A stretch of DNA of 64,000 nt from Streptomyces sp. NBC_00289. GTDB lineage: Bacteria > Actinomycetota > Actinomycetes > Streptomycetales > Streptomycetaceae. The notes below the pieces were generated by a model. It was not told the DNA's origin, did not search any database, and was given only the letters and a program-made list of their open reading frames with translations. This document shows, piece after piece, positions 1 to 12,800 of the stretch (the first letter of the stretch is position 1; each line of letters starts with the position of its first letter). The DNA lies in the NCBI RefSeq assembly GCF_041435115.1, contig NZ_CP108046.1, positions 682,001-746,000 of the forward strand, given 5' to 3'. A program made the translations under genes and the position numbers.

Positions 1-1
1 C

Positions 2-187
2 CCGTTCCACCCGCACCACATCCAGGTGCGGCGACCCAATTCGTACGAGGTCATCACACTCGCCGAAGGTCCCACTCCCCGTGACGGAGCGTCACCGGCG
101 CACGGTGGCACAGCCCCGCTTCACGAAAATCTTGCCAGGGCCCTGAACGCGGCCAGTGACGTACGAGTGAAAAAGGCGGCTTGTTGA
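2..187 (+). CDS. Partial C-terminal reading frame of an unrecognised protein
   Basis: An open frame enters from the window edge and stops with TGA at 185-187, giving 61 codons. The translation has a mixed protein-like composition (it contains EVITLAEGP and ends VKKAAC). I do not recognise it. It stops shortly before the istA fragment, so the IS21 left end may lie inside or just after it. The start is outside the window. Confidence 0.25.
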   Translation, partial: PFHPHHIQVRRPNSYEVITLAEGPTPRDGASPAHGGTAPLHENLARALNAASDVRVKKAAC

Positions 188-250
188 TGCGGTGAGTCCT
201 GTTGCTCGGCACTCTGCTGCTGGTTGGTAAGGGGCGGCGGAGGGCAGGGC

Positions 251-391
251 GATGATGTTGGACCCGCAACGCTGGTGGGAACTGCGGCGTTTCCGTGCCC
301 TGTTCGAGTCCGGTGCGGTGACTCTGACGGAGGTCGCCAAGGAGACGGGCCTGAACCGGAAGCCGGTCCGCATGTATCTGTCCGGGCAGGC
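251..391 (+). pseudogene. istA: IS21-family transposase IstA, N-terminal fragment
   Basis: From ATG 251 the frame reads MMLDPQRWWELRRFRALF, then a helix-turn-helix (GAVTLTEVAKETGLNRKPVR) and YLSGQA, as in actinobacterial IS21 IstA proteins. It is interrupted at about 391 by another element. Deleting 392-2724 joins it in frame to the fragment at 2725, giving GQAPGRAAEEVSNGRP, so both are halves of one gene. Confidence 0.75.
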
Positions 392-501
392 CCCAGACCT
401 CCGGTAGTGACCTGTGGATAACCTCGCTGACCTGCGTGCTTTCTGCGGTGCTGATTGTGTGAAAGTTGTTGAGATGGCTGGCGAATGGATAGGGTCTCCT
501 G

Positions 502-2697
<2,196 letters not shown>

Positions 2698-2724
2698 TCA
2701 AGAACCCGATTCCGGAGGTCTGGG

Positions 2725-3122
2725 CCCCGGCCGCGCCGCCGAGGAGGTGTCGAACGGCAGGCCACGCAAGAAGGCGGTGGACGAGGTCGCGCTGCTGATC
2801 GACGCGATGCTGAAGGCGGAGATCCTCATCAAGGGTGCGGTAGTGCACGAGCGCCTGGTGAAGAACTACGGCTCCACCATCAACTACCAGTGCGTCAAGC
2901 TCTCTATCTGCAGGAAGCCCGTCCACGAGTCGCCGAGGAACTGGGCATCTCACCGCGGGAGTTGGCGGGCATGCACCGCCGCTTCGAGGTCGTGCCCCGG
3001 GCCCAGGCCCAGGTCGACTGGGGCGACGAGGGCAAGGTTCTCGCCCACCTGAGCATCCCGAAGGTCTATTCGTTCCACATGACCCTGTCGTACTCCCGCG
3101 ATCCGTTCTGCTGCTTCACCAC
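2725..3122 (+). pseudogene. istA: IS21 IstA, middle fragment
   Basis: The frame resumes with SNGRPRKKAVDEVALLIDAM, shifts frame at about 2900, and continues with LYLQEARPRVAEELG and the DDE-type QVDWGDEGK up to DPFCCFTTS. The QVDWGD motif is the catalytic core entry of IS21 IstA proteins. Homology ends abruptly at about 3122, where minus-strand IS5-type sequence begins. Roughly 190 residues of IstA are missing between here and the piece at 3690. Confidence 0.75.
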
Positions 3123-3134
3123 CAGTGAGCTTCT

Positions 3135-3690
3135 TCAGCGTTGCTTCTCCAGGGTGAGGACGGCCTTGGCGATTGACGTGAGTGTGTTGGGACTGACGCG
3201 GGCTTTGCGGAAGATCCGCCAGGCTTTGAGTCGTGCGAAGGCCCGTTCGACGGGCGAGCGGAGTCGGGCGTGTGCCCGGTTGACGGCCTTCTCTTTGACG
3301 GTGAGCTCACGGTTTCGGTGTCTTTTGAACGGGTGTGGCGAACGTTCCGCCGGCACCCTGGTACGCCTTGTCCGCGAGGGCGGGGATCTTCAGTCGCTCA
3401 CGGATGGGGCGATGTTGTGGGTGCGGGCGGCGGTGATGTCCGCGGTCCGTCCGGGCAGGGCCGGCGAGTACCAGACGAGCTCACCGGCCGGGCCGGTGAC
3501 CGTCTGGATGTTCACGCCGTGCTTGCGGTGCTTGCCTGAATAGTCGTCCTGGCTGTTGCCCACGCGGTCGCATTCGGCGAGCGTGCCGTCGACGAGGATG
3601 TACTCAGGGCGGGCTTGCCGCAGCGCGTGAGTGAGAGAGGGCGCGCGGGCGGCCAGGTGGGTGATCACGCTGTGTACATGTGCGTGGGCG
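3135..3690 (-). pseudogene. IS5-family (DDE_4) transposase, 3' fragment
   Basis: Minus-strand pieces include ILVDGTLAECDRVG, PGRTADITAARTHN, IPALADKAYQGAGGTF and RSPVERAFARLKAWRIF, ending LTLEKQR. These follow the order of an IS5-type transposase with DDE_4 fold (D of VDGT, D of ADKAYQG, E of VERAFARLK). At least two frameshifts break it at about 3390 and 3320, and the N-terminal half is absent. It lies between two pieces of istA, replacing part of that gene. Confidence 0.8.
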
Positions 3691-4058
3691 GTGCTACTCG
3701 GTCCCGGCACGCAAGGTCCGCCCCCGCCAGCTGGTGGAGATCCGGGCCACCAAGTCGCAGATCAGCCTGCACTCGGCCACTGCGGCCGTCGGCGATGACA
3801 GCCTGCTGGCCGTCCATGCAAGGGCTGTCGGCCGTGGTGTCCGCGTCGTCGACGAGAGCCACTGAAGTGGCCTGCCCGAGGAGAACAACCGGCGGACCAC
3901 CACCGAAGTGTCCTTCTCCCCCGCAGCAGGACGCCACCTACAGGCAGGGCACCGGACCGCTCCAGGCCCTGCTCAACAGGGCCACGGCCACCCGGATCGA
4001 GGCTGGCCGCCGGCCGCTGTCGGTCTACGACGAACTCACCGGCACCCGGGAATCCGTA
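3691..4058 (+). pseudogene. istA: IS21 IstA, C-terminal fragment
   Basis: The sequence YSVPARKVRPRQLVEIRATK, SQISLHS and LLAVHARAVGRGVRVVDESH matches the C-terminal part of IstA. After frame changes it ends with GPLQALLNRATATR and RRPLSVYDELTGTR. No istB gene follows. Together with the fragments at 251 and 2725 this is one istA broken by two foreign pieces and several indels. Confidence 0.7.
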
Positions 4059-4059
4059 A

Positions 4060-4494
4060 TCAAAGTTCAGGCACACTCAGCCCAGGCCGCTCGTCATCCC
4101 AGCTCATCGAAATGATATTCCATCCAGAGCGGGTTTGTGAAAATTGAGTAGATATAACCCCCTTACTTTCAATTTTTCCCGAATGAGTCAAAGCCGACTT
4201 TCTATATACACTGAGCCGGTGCGCCATATTCCCAAATACTGTGGTGCTGGATGCAACCTCGAACTCACTAAACGAAAGCAACTCGCCGGTTATAATGGAT
4301 GTTTCCCGGGAAGTGATAAAATCCGAAACTGTCGACACTTCTGGCGCGCCAGAAGTGTTCCTGATCAGCCTTCCTTCGCTTGCAAAGATTCTCACTAGTC
4401 TGTCGCGGCAAGGATAACTTCCTTCACGAAAGGAAACAGCTTCAAAGAATCCGGCCATAAGTTGCTCGAGGACAACCTCTGCAGCTGCATTCAT
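4060..4494 (-). CDS. SnoaL/NTF2-like (nuclear transport factor 2 family) protein
   Basis: A protein of 144 residues from ATG 4494 (148 from GTG 4506). An AAGGAAG Shine-Dalgarno lies upstream of both; the start is uncertain. The C-terminus TRSGWNIISMSWDDERPGL is the typical last strand of small SnoaL/DUF4440-like proteins, which fold as cone-shaped alpha+beta barrels and serve as cyclases, isomerases or orphan binding proteins. The catalytic role cannot be inferred. Base composition is clearly AT-richer than the neighbours, and the gene is flanked on both sides by IS debris, so recent transfer is likely. Its stop lies next to the istA relic. Confidence 0.7.
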   Translation of the reverse strand: MNAAAEVVLEQLMAGFFEAVSFREGSYPCRDRLVRIFASEGRLIRNTSGAPEVSTVSDFITSRETSIITGELLSFSEFEVASSTTVFGNMAHRLSVYRKSALTHSGKIESKGVISTQFSQTRSGWNIISMSWDDERPGLSVPEL

Positions 4495-4506
4495 ACCACT
4501 CAACAC

Positions 4507-4880
4507 TCTTCCTTTTCGGAGCTGGTGAACATCAATGTTTGATTAAAATGCTGCATGATGGGAGTCAGGCATCTGTACGCGACACGAAGGGCGAGTTGAT
4601 CTTCAAGTTGCAGAAAATTAGCTAGCGCCGCTGTCGTCGAAGGACGTGGCGGTGGTGCAATCCGTCGACACGTATTACTCTATCGAGTGATATTTACTGG
4701 CAGACCGAATCGCCGCATGAGTAGCGCCCGCTCAAGATGAGTGCGTGCCTCAGAAACAGTCCAGTGGCGCATCGGGCGGGCCTTCCCCGTGAAGATGGGC
4801 ATGCGGTGATTGATCACGCGGCGAGCGTGAGTTCAACGGTGTAGTGGCGGTATTTGTTGCGTTGGGGCTGAGGTCGCCGG
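4507..4880. other. AT-rich intergenic stretch, no gene recognised
   Basis: This stretch continues the low-GC composition of the SnoaL-like gene up to about 4740, then returns to high GC. It probably holds that gene's promoter, on the minus strand. I see no convincing reading frame. Confidence 0.5.
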
Positions 4881-4883
4881 TGC

Positions 4884-5025
4884 GTGGACCGCACCGGGCT
4901 GACAGACGCGCTGGCCGGGGTGCTGCCCTCCAGCGCAGCGGCCGGCTGGCGGGACCGCGCCTGGGTACCGGTGCATCCGGCGATCGCGATCGCGCCGGGT
5001 GCGGCGAACTTCTCGGAGGCCGGTC
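4884..5025 (+). pseudogene. Possible IS1380-type transposase N-terminal scrap
   Basis: The plus frame DRTGLTDALAGVLPSS..AGWRDRAWVPVHPAIAIAPGAA resembles the N-terminal region of IS1380-family transposases. It is short, has no start, and runs into unrelated sequence, so the assignment is tentative. Confidence 0.35.
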
Positions 5026-5395
5026 CGCTCTCTCCTCAGCCACCCGCCACTGGCTCGCCTGCTCTTGCAAGTGGGCTGTGATGGGGTAGCCCTTGGCCTG
5101 ATTTGGCGCTGCGGCGCTCTTGCCGGTCTTCTTGTACTTCGGCTCCCAGGTGTTCAGGTCGAAGCACAGGCGCAGCGTGGCCCGCTGAGGAGTCGCCTCG
5201 AGGTTCAGGACAACGTCGTCCTCTTTGGCGGTGATCTTCGGTTCGCCTGTAAAGACGATGTCGCTCTGCATGTTGACGAAGACGGCGTCCTTCACGTCCC
5301 GTAGTTCCTTACCGGTGGCGTACTTGGCGATCTGTGTTCCTGCGAGCGAGGCCTTCGCATACGCCTTGATCTGTTCGGCGTTCAAGCTCCGGTAG
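5025..5395 (-). pseudogene. C-terminal fragment of an unrecognised, probably secreted protein
   Basis: Minus-strand frame running from about 5395 to about 5025: YRSLNAEQIKAYAKASLAG, ATGKELRDVKDAVFVNMQ, GEPKITAKEDDVVLNLEATP and CFDLNTWEPKYKKTGK. It reads as genuine protein and resembles C-terminal regions of Streptomyces hypothetical exported proteins, but no domain name can be given. It is fused in frame by chance to an IS1182 piece upstream and lacks its own start, so it is a truncated relic. Confidence 0.5.
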
Positions 5396-5396
5396 G

Positions 5397-5478
5397 TGGC
5401 AGCTGGACGCCAAGGGCCTGCTGCCGGGAGAACCCCTGATGGACGCCGGCTACATCTCCGCGCCCCGTCCGTGATCGT
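5397..5478 (+). pseudogene. Inverted IS1182-type scrap
   Basis: The plus-strand frame LDAKGLLPGEPLMDAGYIS resembles the IS1182-family core (LDARGLLPGEH-x-x-D-x-GY). It lies in the opposite orientation to the IS1182 fragment next to it, so an inversion or a second copy is involved. Confidence 0.45.
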
Positions 5479-6246
5479 GCGCTGGAACTGCTGGAGCCAC
5501 ACGGTCCGCAAGATGCCGACGGCCGGGACCTGCCGCAGCCAGGCTGGGGCGCCGGCCGCGAGGGTCGTTCCGAGGAACTGGTAGCCGTCGGCCGCGATGC
5601 GCCAGGTCAGTTGAGTCCGCTCGCTCTCGTCACTCGGCAGTCGGTAGGAGTCCACTCGAGCCTTGTACTGCTTTTGCCAGCCCCCGGGCATCCAGGAGGC
5701 GAGCCACTTGGGTGCTGCGACGGCAACCGCCTCCAAGGCGGCCCTCAGCGTCTCGCCGACGAACTCCAGGCGGTTGAGATCCCTCACCGCGGCGAGGATG
5801 TGGGTGGAGTCCGTGCGCTGTCGGCCCCGGCCCGACACAAGCTCCAGATCGTTTGAGCCGCACCAGCAGCAGGTCCAGGATCGTCTCTTCCAGTCCGTGG
5901 GCCAGGAGTCGGTCGCGGAAGCCCGTCAGTACGGTGAAGTCGAAGCCGGGTCGGCCAGCTCGAGGCCGAGCAGGTACTTCCAGTCGATTCTCGCTCGTAC
6001 TGCGTGGGCGGCCTGGCGGTCCGTCAGGTTCTCCGCGAACTGCAGCACACTGACCAGTGCCAGCTGCCCCGGCGCGACACCGGGTCGGCCACGCACACCG
6101 AATGCGGACCTGAAGATCTCGTCGTCGAAGAGCGGACCGAGCGCGTCCCGCACCCGCATCGCCAGGCAGCCCTTCGGGAACGCTTCTCGCGCCACCATTC
6201 GCGTCCCCTCAGGAACCTCCCGACCCGAATCTGCCCGCATCGACAC
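5460..6246 (-). pseudogene. IS1182-family transposase, N-terminal half, frameshifted
   Basis: From 6246 the minus strand reads AFPKGCLAMRVRDALG, FGVRGRPGVAPGQLALV, ENLTDRQAA and RARIDWKYLLGLELADP, the conserved N-terminus of IS1182 transposases. After frame changes near 5930 and 5840 it continues with GRGRQRTDSTHILAAVRDLN, RLEFVGETLRAALEA and VWLQQFQRT. The C-terminal catalytic part is missing. Confidence 0.8.
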
Positions 6247-6354
6247 CCGGCCCTCCGCCCTACGACCGAACCGCAGGCCTGCCGCCCAAGCCCCTGATCC
6301 TCAGGCTCCACCCCTCCACCATCAGCCAAGACCAAGAACAACGGCATTCACCCA

Positions 6355-6662
6355 ATTGGGCAACGGGGTCCGTCGATGTACTCGAACAGCGCGAGATTCG
6401 CCTCGGCCCGGGTGGTGAAGACGCGCCCGCGGATGCACTCTGCCTTGATCAGCATCCACAGATTCTCACATTGTCGCACGAGTCCCCGCCCGAGCCCATG
6501 GACACGTGGACGCCCGTCCGCAGCAGGTGAGTTGTCAGCTTCACGGACGTGCAACTGACAGCCGTGGTCAGCGTGGTGGACTAGCGTGCCGGGCTCGACC
6601 TCGCGGGAGGCGAGGGCGCACTCGAGGGTGGACAAGACCAGGTCGGCGTCCGCGCGGGCATT
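6355..6662 (-). pseudogene. IS3-family OrfB transposase, C-terminal fragment
   Basis: Minus-strand frames give ARADADLVLSTLECALASRE, PGTLVHHADHGCQ, CENLWMLIKAECIRGRVF and TRAEANLALFEYIDG. This is the C-terminal third of an IS3-type integrase core (HHADHGCQ carries the second catalytic Asp; the E lies in the CENLW region). At least two frameshifts are present and the N-terminus is absent. Confidence 0.75.
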
Positions 6663-6683
6663 CCTGACTCAGAAGACCAGAAC

Positions 6684-6753
6684 ACACGTCGAAGCTCCAG
6701 CTGAGTGGCGCGACTATTTCAGTCAGCCTACGACAACCAGAGCTTCGACGTGT
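6684..6753. repeat. 13-bp inverted repeat downstream of the RHS gene
   Basis: ACACGTCGAAGCT at 6684-6696 is the exact complement of AGCTTCGACGTGT at 6741-6753, with 44 bases between. It lies between the IS3 scrap and the end of the RHS gene. It could be a solo pair of IS ends or a long-loop terminator; I cannot decide. Confidence 0.6.
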
Positions 6754-6803
6754 TGACGGATTGGGTTACAAGTCACCTATGAGACGTCATTGTGACCTAC
6801 GCT

Positions 6804-9800
6804 TTAAGGGGTCTTTATCTCTTTCAGCTGTGCCGCCAACTCGGCCATCCGCCCTCTAGCCGTCGCAATTGATGCAGCCTGAACTTTTCGGACTTGACGC
6901 AAAACCTGAAGGTTGCTTATCGCTCGATCATAGTCCCAGAATAGGTTAGCCAGGTGATCGCCATAAGTTATGCCATTACTTACCTCTTCTGTAATTCCTT
7001 GCCAAACTTCGATTTCTTGAGAAAGGTCCGCTATCTCCCGCGTGGCATTGGTGATCAGACTGTCGGTGCTAGCCAGTTCTTTCGTCATCATACCCAAATC
7101 AGCGGATGCTCTCATTACCGAGAAACCCAACTTGGCTGCCGTGTTCATAGACATGGCGCCGCTTGCTTCCCACAGGGCGGCCCTCGCGGAGGTGTCTAGG
7201 AGAGAGAGTCCACCGCCGCCCTCGGGTAGCAGTCCGGTGAACTCCAGCTTCACAAGCAATACTTCAGCCGCCACGCAGGCATTGTCTCCACAGAGCAGCT
7301 GAGTGCCATCACTAAGTCTAACAAAGCCTACTTTCCCTGTCAGTTTAACTGCGGCTTGTGTATTTCCTCGAAGCGTGTCAAGCAACGTGTGATAGCCAAT
7401 GGGGTATGAGTCCGCGCCGGCGTAGGGGTCTGTAGTGTCGAGGGGAGTGACGGGGCCGCCGGTGGTGGCGCTTTCGGGTATGTCTGCGGCTATTTCGAGG
7501 TTGGCTCCGGTTTCGTCGCTGGTTGCGGTGTTGGCGTTGTTCCAGAGTTGTTGGGCGTTGGAGCCGCTGTTTTCTCCGGTGACGGAGTGGCTGAAGGTGG
7601 TGTCGTCGGTGGGGATGCCGTGGGTGGTGCCGGGGATGCCTTTGCCGGAGCGGTTTCCGCAGTCGCCGTCGGCGGTGGTGTAGCCGCCGGTGCAGGATTT
7701 GTAGCCGGTGGGGTCGGTGAGGTTGGTGGGGTTGTTTTCGGTGTAGGTGTAGCGGTTGAGGGCTTGGCTGGTGTGGTAGCCGGTGGTGTAGGGGTCGGGG
7801 GTGAGGAAGCGTTTGAGGGTGGGGTTGTAGATGCGGCCTTTCATGTTGATGAGGCCGAGGTCGTCGTCCATTTGGTGGCCGGTGTAGCCGTGGTGGGTGT
7901 CGCCGGTGGTGCCGGTGTAGGGGGTGGCGTCGTTTTTGGTGCGTTTGCCGAAGGGGTCGTAGTAGAAGGTGTCGCCGGTTTTGATGGTGCCGGTGGCGTC
8001 GGTGGTGGCGGTGATGCTGCCTTGGGAGTCGGTGAGGTGGTGCTGGGTTTCGGTGGTGTGGGTGGTTTCGTTGTAGACGAGTTGGGTGGTGATGCCGGCG
8101 CCGCCGGGGAGGTGGAAGACGTGTTTGACGGTTTTGGGGGTGGTGGCGGTGGCGCCGGTGGTGCGGCGTTCGTAGAGGCCGGGGAAGTGGAAGGTGACGG
8201 TGTCGGTTGAGGTCTGGGTTTCGGTGATGCGCTGGCCGTAGGCGTCGTAGCGGTAGGTGGTGGTTTTGCCGTTTTTGGTGATGGTTTTGGGCAGGTCGAA
8301 GGCGGTGTAGGTGGCGGTCTGGGTGGTGGCGGTGGCTTCGGTGACGGCTGTCTGGCGGCCTTCGCTGTCGTAGCAGAGGGTCTGGGCCGGGCCGCTGGCG
8401 GGGGTGTAGGAGGTGGCGGTGTGGGGGCCGGCGGTGGTGTCTGTGCCGCAGGTTTTCTTGTCGTAGGTGCGCTGGTCGCTGGTGTTGGTGGCCTTGTCGG
8501 TGACGCTCAGCAGGTTGCCGATGGTGTCGTAGGAGTAGGCCGCGCCGCGGGGGGTGGTGCCGCCGCCGGCGCCTTCGCCGCTCAGGGACCAGTTGGTGAG
8601 CCGGTCGAGGGTGTCGTAGGTGTAGGTGTCGGTGCGGTTGCTGTTTTGGGTGCGGGTTTCGATCTGCCCGTTGTCGAGGTAGCCGTAGCTGAACTTCTGC
8701 ACGGTGCTGGGGGTGGTGCCGGGTTTGGTGACGGTGGAGTCGTGGAGCTGGCCGGTGCCGCTGTCGTAGGTGTTGTCCAGGATGAGGCTGGTGCCGATGG
8801 TCGCCTTTTCCAGGGCGAGGTTGGGCTTGCGGGAGTTGACGGTGAACAGGTTGGTGGAGGCGCCGCCGGTGATGTCGGTGATGCGCTGGAGGTAGCCGTT
8901 GTCGTTGTAGACGGATTTGACGGTGGTGCGCTCACGGCCGGGTGTCTGGGGGTAGGCCATCGTGTCGGGCCGGCCCAGGGAGTCGTAGCCGATGTCGCTG
9001 GACAGTGTGGCGTTGGTGGCTGCCGCCGAGTCGGTGATGTCCTGGCCGGCCGGACGGCCGGCGGTGTCGTAGCGGTGGGTGGTGGTGATGTTGTCGGGGC
9101 TGGTGGCGGTGGCCGGTTTGCCGATGCCGTGGGCGGCGGTGTCGAAGACGAACGTGGACGTGCCGTCCTCGGTGGTGGAGGCGATGGTGCGGCCCAGGTC
9201 GTCGTAGCCGAACACCGTCTTGTGCTGTGACGTGTCGTGGATCTCGCTGTCGATCTGCCCGGTGCCGTAGTACGAGGTCTTGGTTATTCCGGTGTCGGGG
9301 TCCTCCAGCTGGGTGCGCCGGCCGAGGATGTCGTACTGGCTGGTGGTGATGTTGTTCTTGGGGTCGGTGACCGTTCTGGGCAGCCCGAACGGGGCGTAGG
9401 TGTAGGTGGTGGTCAGGTCCTGCGCCGCAGCGGTGCCTGCCTTGAGTGTTTCGGTGACGCTGGTGGTGCGGCCGTCGACGTCACTGAGGGTGCGGGTCTT
9501 GGCCCGGTTGCCGCCCGAGCCGGCCGGCTGGAGTACTTCACTTTCGAAGAACGAGGGATAGCTGTAGGTGTTTTGCACCGGGTGGCCGGCGGTGGAGCCG
9601 GGCAGGTCGGTGCTGATCGGCCGGTCCAGGGAGTCGAAGATTGTGCTGGTCGTTCCGGCCGGGGCGGCTCCGGTGGCCTGCACCATGCGGCCCAGCAGGT
9701 CATAGCGGCTGCTGGTTTTGCTGTCGGTGTTGACATCGAAACCGGTGACGGCAGTGTTCAGGGTCCGTCCCAGCGCGTCGGTGGCAACCGTGCTGGTGCC

Positions 9801-12800
9801 GGCCGTCTTGGGGGTAGTACCGCTGAAGTCGACCGTGCTGGTGGTGATTTTGGTGCCGTTGGTGCCGCCCTGCGTGTCCGGCCTGGCCGCATACGAGATG
9901 GTCGTCGAGGCGCTGCCGTCCGCGTCCGAGCGCACCAGCCGGCCCAGGTCGTCATACCGGCTGGACGTCGTCACGCCGTTGGCGTCCATCGAGGCCAGCG
10001 GCACGCCGTAGGCGGGGTGGACTGCGGTCCATACGGTGGGACGGTAGGCGTCCAGATCGTGCTTGGACCACACCTGGGAGGGATAGATCTTTTCATCCGG
10101 CTGCAGTTCGCCGAACATCTTGTCGTACTCGATGCGGGACTCCTGCGTCGGCATGCCCGCGGTGGTGCTGTCACCGTCGTCGACCTTCGTGCCCCGCAGC
10201 AAGCCCTCGGTGTCGTAGCTGTAGGTCGTCGTCGAGCGCAGATCAGGATCGGTGGAGTCCTTCTCCACCCACACCGTGTCGACCTGGCCCTTGGTGTTGT
10301 AGTGGCTGTCCACCGTGCGGGTCACCGCGGTGCGGCCGGGCTCAAAGCCCGTGGTCTTCCTCTTGGTCGCCAGCCCCGGCAGCCAGGTGGTGGCATCGAT
10401 CCGGTTGTCGAAGGTGGTCTCCTCGGTCACCGCAGCGCCGTGCTCGGTCAGCGTCGACACCTTGCGCAGGTTGCCGTAGGCGTCGTAACCGCCGGACTGC
10501 TCACCCGGCGTGATCAGCACCTGGCGCAGCCGCTTGAGCTGCGGATACTCCGCCGGTTCCTGCATGCCGGTCAGGTGCGAGGTCTTGATACCGTCCAGCG
10601 CACCGAAGGTCAGCCCGACCGACTGCTCCCACTCCTTGGTGGTGGAAGACGCGGGCAGGACCTGGAACACCTTCCCGCCGTGGACCTGGCGTACTTCCAG
10701 ATTGTCGTTGACGGTGCGGGTGACCCGCGCGATCGCGTTGGCCGGTTTGGCGGCCAGTTCGCTCGGGCTCAGCACCGGAACAATGGTGGTGACCGTCTTG
10801 GGCGCAGTGGCCTGCGGGTAGTAGCGGCCGTCGACCTTCAGCCGGTGCGCGTACTCGGTGGTGGTCTCCATCGGACGCTGCGGATCCCACGTCCGCACCG
10901 TGCCGAATCCGAGCCAGCCGCGGCCGCGGACATCAGCGATGGGGTCTTCATAGGAGTGGAAGGTGCGCCGCAGCTGGCCGGCACTGTCGACGGTGTCGGC
11001 GAGGTGGGCGCGGGAGGCGACCTCACGCACCACCGGCATTCCCGAGCGGCGGCATACCAGCGGATACGCGCACACCGTCTGGGTGACCATGTCCGGCCGC
11101 TCGGACCACTGCAGGCCGTAGGTGACCTCGGTTGACGGCCAGGCGGTGCCCTCGTCCTTCACCGACATCATCCGGCCGGCGTCCTTGCTGCTGCCGTCCT
11201 GCATCGTCAGCCGGACATCACCGGCCGCGGTGAAGTGGACCAGGTCGATGCGGCCGTCCGCGTTGAAGTCACCCAGCTGGGTGGTCGTGCGCCCCCGGCC
11301 GGGCACCATCGTGCCGGCATTGCCCGGCACATCCGCAGCCGGACGGAACTGCCCGTCACCACGCGAGAGCTTCAGCTGCACCCCCGCCGCGGTGAGCGCG
11401 AACACATCGTCACGGCCGTCGCCGTCCGCGTCCGCGATCCGCACATCCGGCTCCTCACCGGAAGCACCGACGGGAACCTGCAGCGTGCGGCCGGAAAACT
11501 CCAGACCCCGCCCGGTGTTCCACAAAATGTTCGACGCGCCGCCGGCCTTGGGAACCATCAGCGCATCGGCCAGGCCGTCACCGTTGAAGTCACCCAGCTC
11601 CGTTGAATGCGTCTCCATCAGATGCGGCGCCACCTTGTAGCCACGCTTGCCGCCCGCATCCACAAAACCCGGCTCGGTGACCGCATTGCCGGCCGCGTCC
11701 AGACGCAGCACATACGTCTCGGTGCCGTTGCGGCACCGCTCTTCCATCGTCAGCGGCGCATCCGGCTCCTCCGCATTACGCGGAGCACCCCGCTTCTTAC
11801 CCGGGAAGCCCACAATCTCATCATCCGGGCCCGGATTCAGCGGCGCATCCACCTGCGGCAGCCGCGGATTGCCCACCAGCTCCGCCCGACCGTCCCCGTC
11901 CACGTCCGTCGCCCGCACCGGGCAGCCGTAATCAAACACCGACGTCTGCGGCGCCGCGGCCGCAGCAAAACCAGAACCGGTGTTCTTCCGCACCGTGAAC
12001 CCGAACGACGTGCCCGAACCATTCGCCACATTGGCCGCCGGCAGATAGTCAATCCGCCCGTCACCGTCCATGTCCGCGAACTCAAAACCATACTTGCTGC
12101 CCGCAGCCCCGCCGCCGCCATCGACGAACGTGTGCTGGTCATCATCCCACTTGTACAGCCGCATCAGATGCTGCGGAGGAAGCCCGCCCAGACTGTACTG
12201 CCCGGCCAGCTCAACCTTCCCGTCCCCGTCCGCATCCACCGGGCGCATCTGCCCCACATGCGGCAAGCCCAAAACCAGGCCCGACCCGTGATGCTCAGCC
12301 AGCGGCTCAGCAGACGACTCCGACCGCTTCCCCAGGCGCACATGATGCTCCAGCGGAAGCGACGACGTGTCCTGCACACTGCGCCCCACCTGATACACAA
12401 TGTCCGACGCACCGTCACCATTCAGGTCCGCCACCTGCACAGCAGGCTTCTCATCCCGCTGCATATTCAGCACATCACCCACCGCGACGTGCTTGTCCGT
12501 GAACACCGGACCCGCATCATCACCGTAAGAGAACACCTTCGCCCGCGTAGCAGTACCCAGATAACCGGACTTCTTCACCGACCCCAACTCCAGCCGGCCT
12601 CCCGCCGATATCTGATAGTTCAGGTCGTACTGCCACACCATCTGCGGATCAACCGGATTCGGTGCAATCATCTTCACCGACGCAAGACGCTTGTTCCACG
12701 TCGACTTCACACCCCGGGCAAAGGACACCTCATCCTCAACACCCCGGTCCTCATACACAAAATCGACAGCACGCGTCGCAGCACGCCCCCCATTAGACGT

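Noticed and set aside
7548..8210. Plus-strand Gly/Val/Ala-rich frame resembling a PE-PGRS-like protein
   Set aside because: It is antisense to RHS repeats, whose Thr/Pro-rich codons give this composition.
9237..11135. Plus-strand frame of 632 codons
   Set aside because: Antisense of the RHS gene; no recognisable domain.
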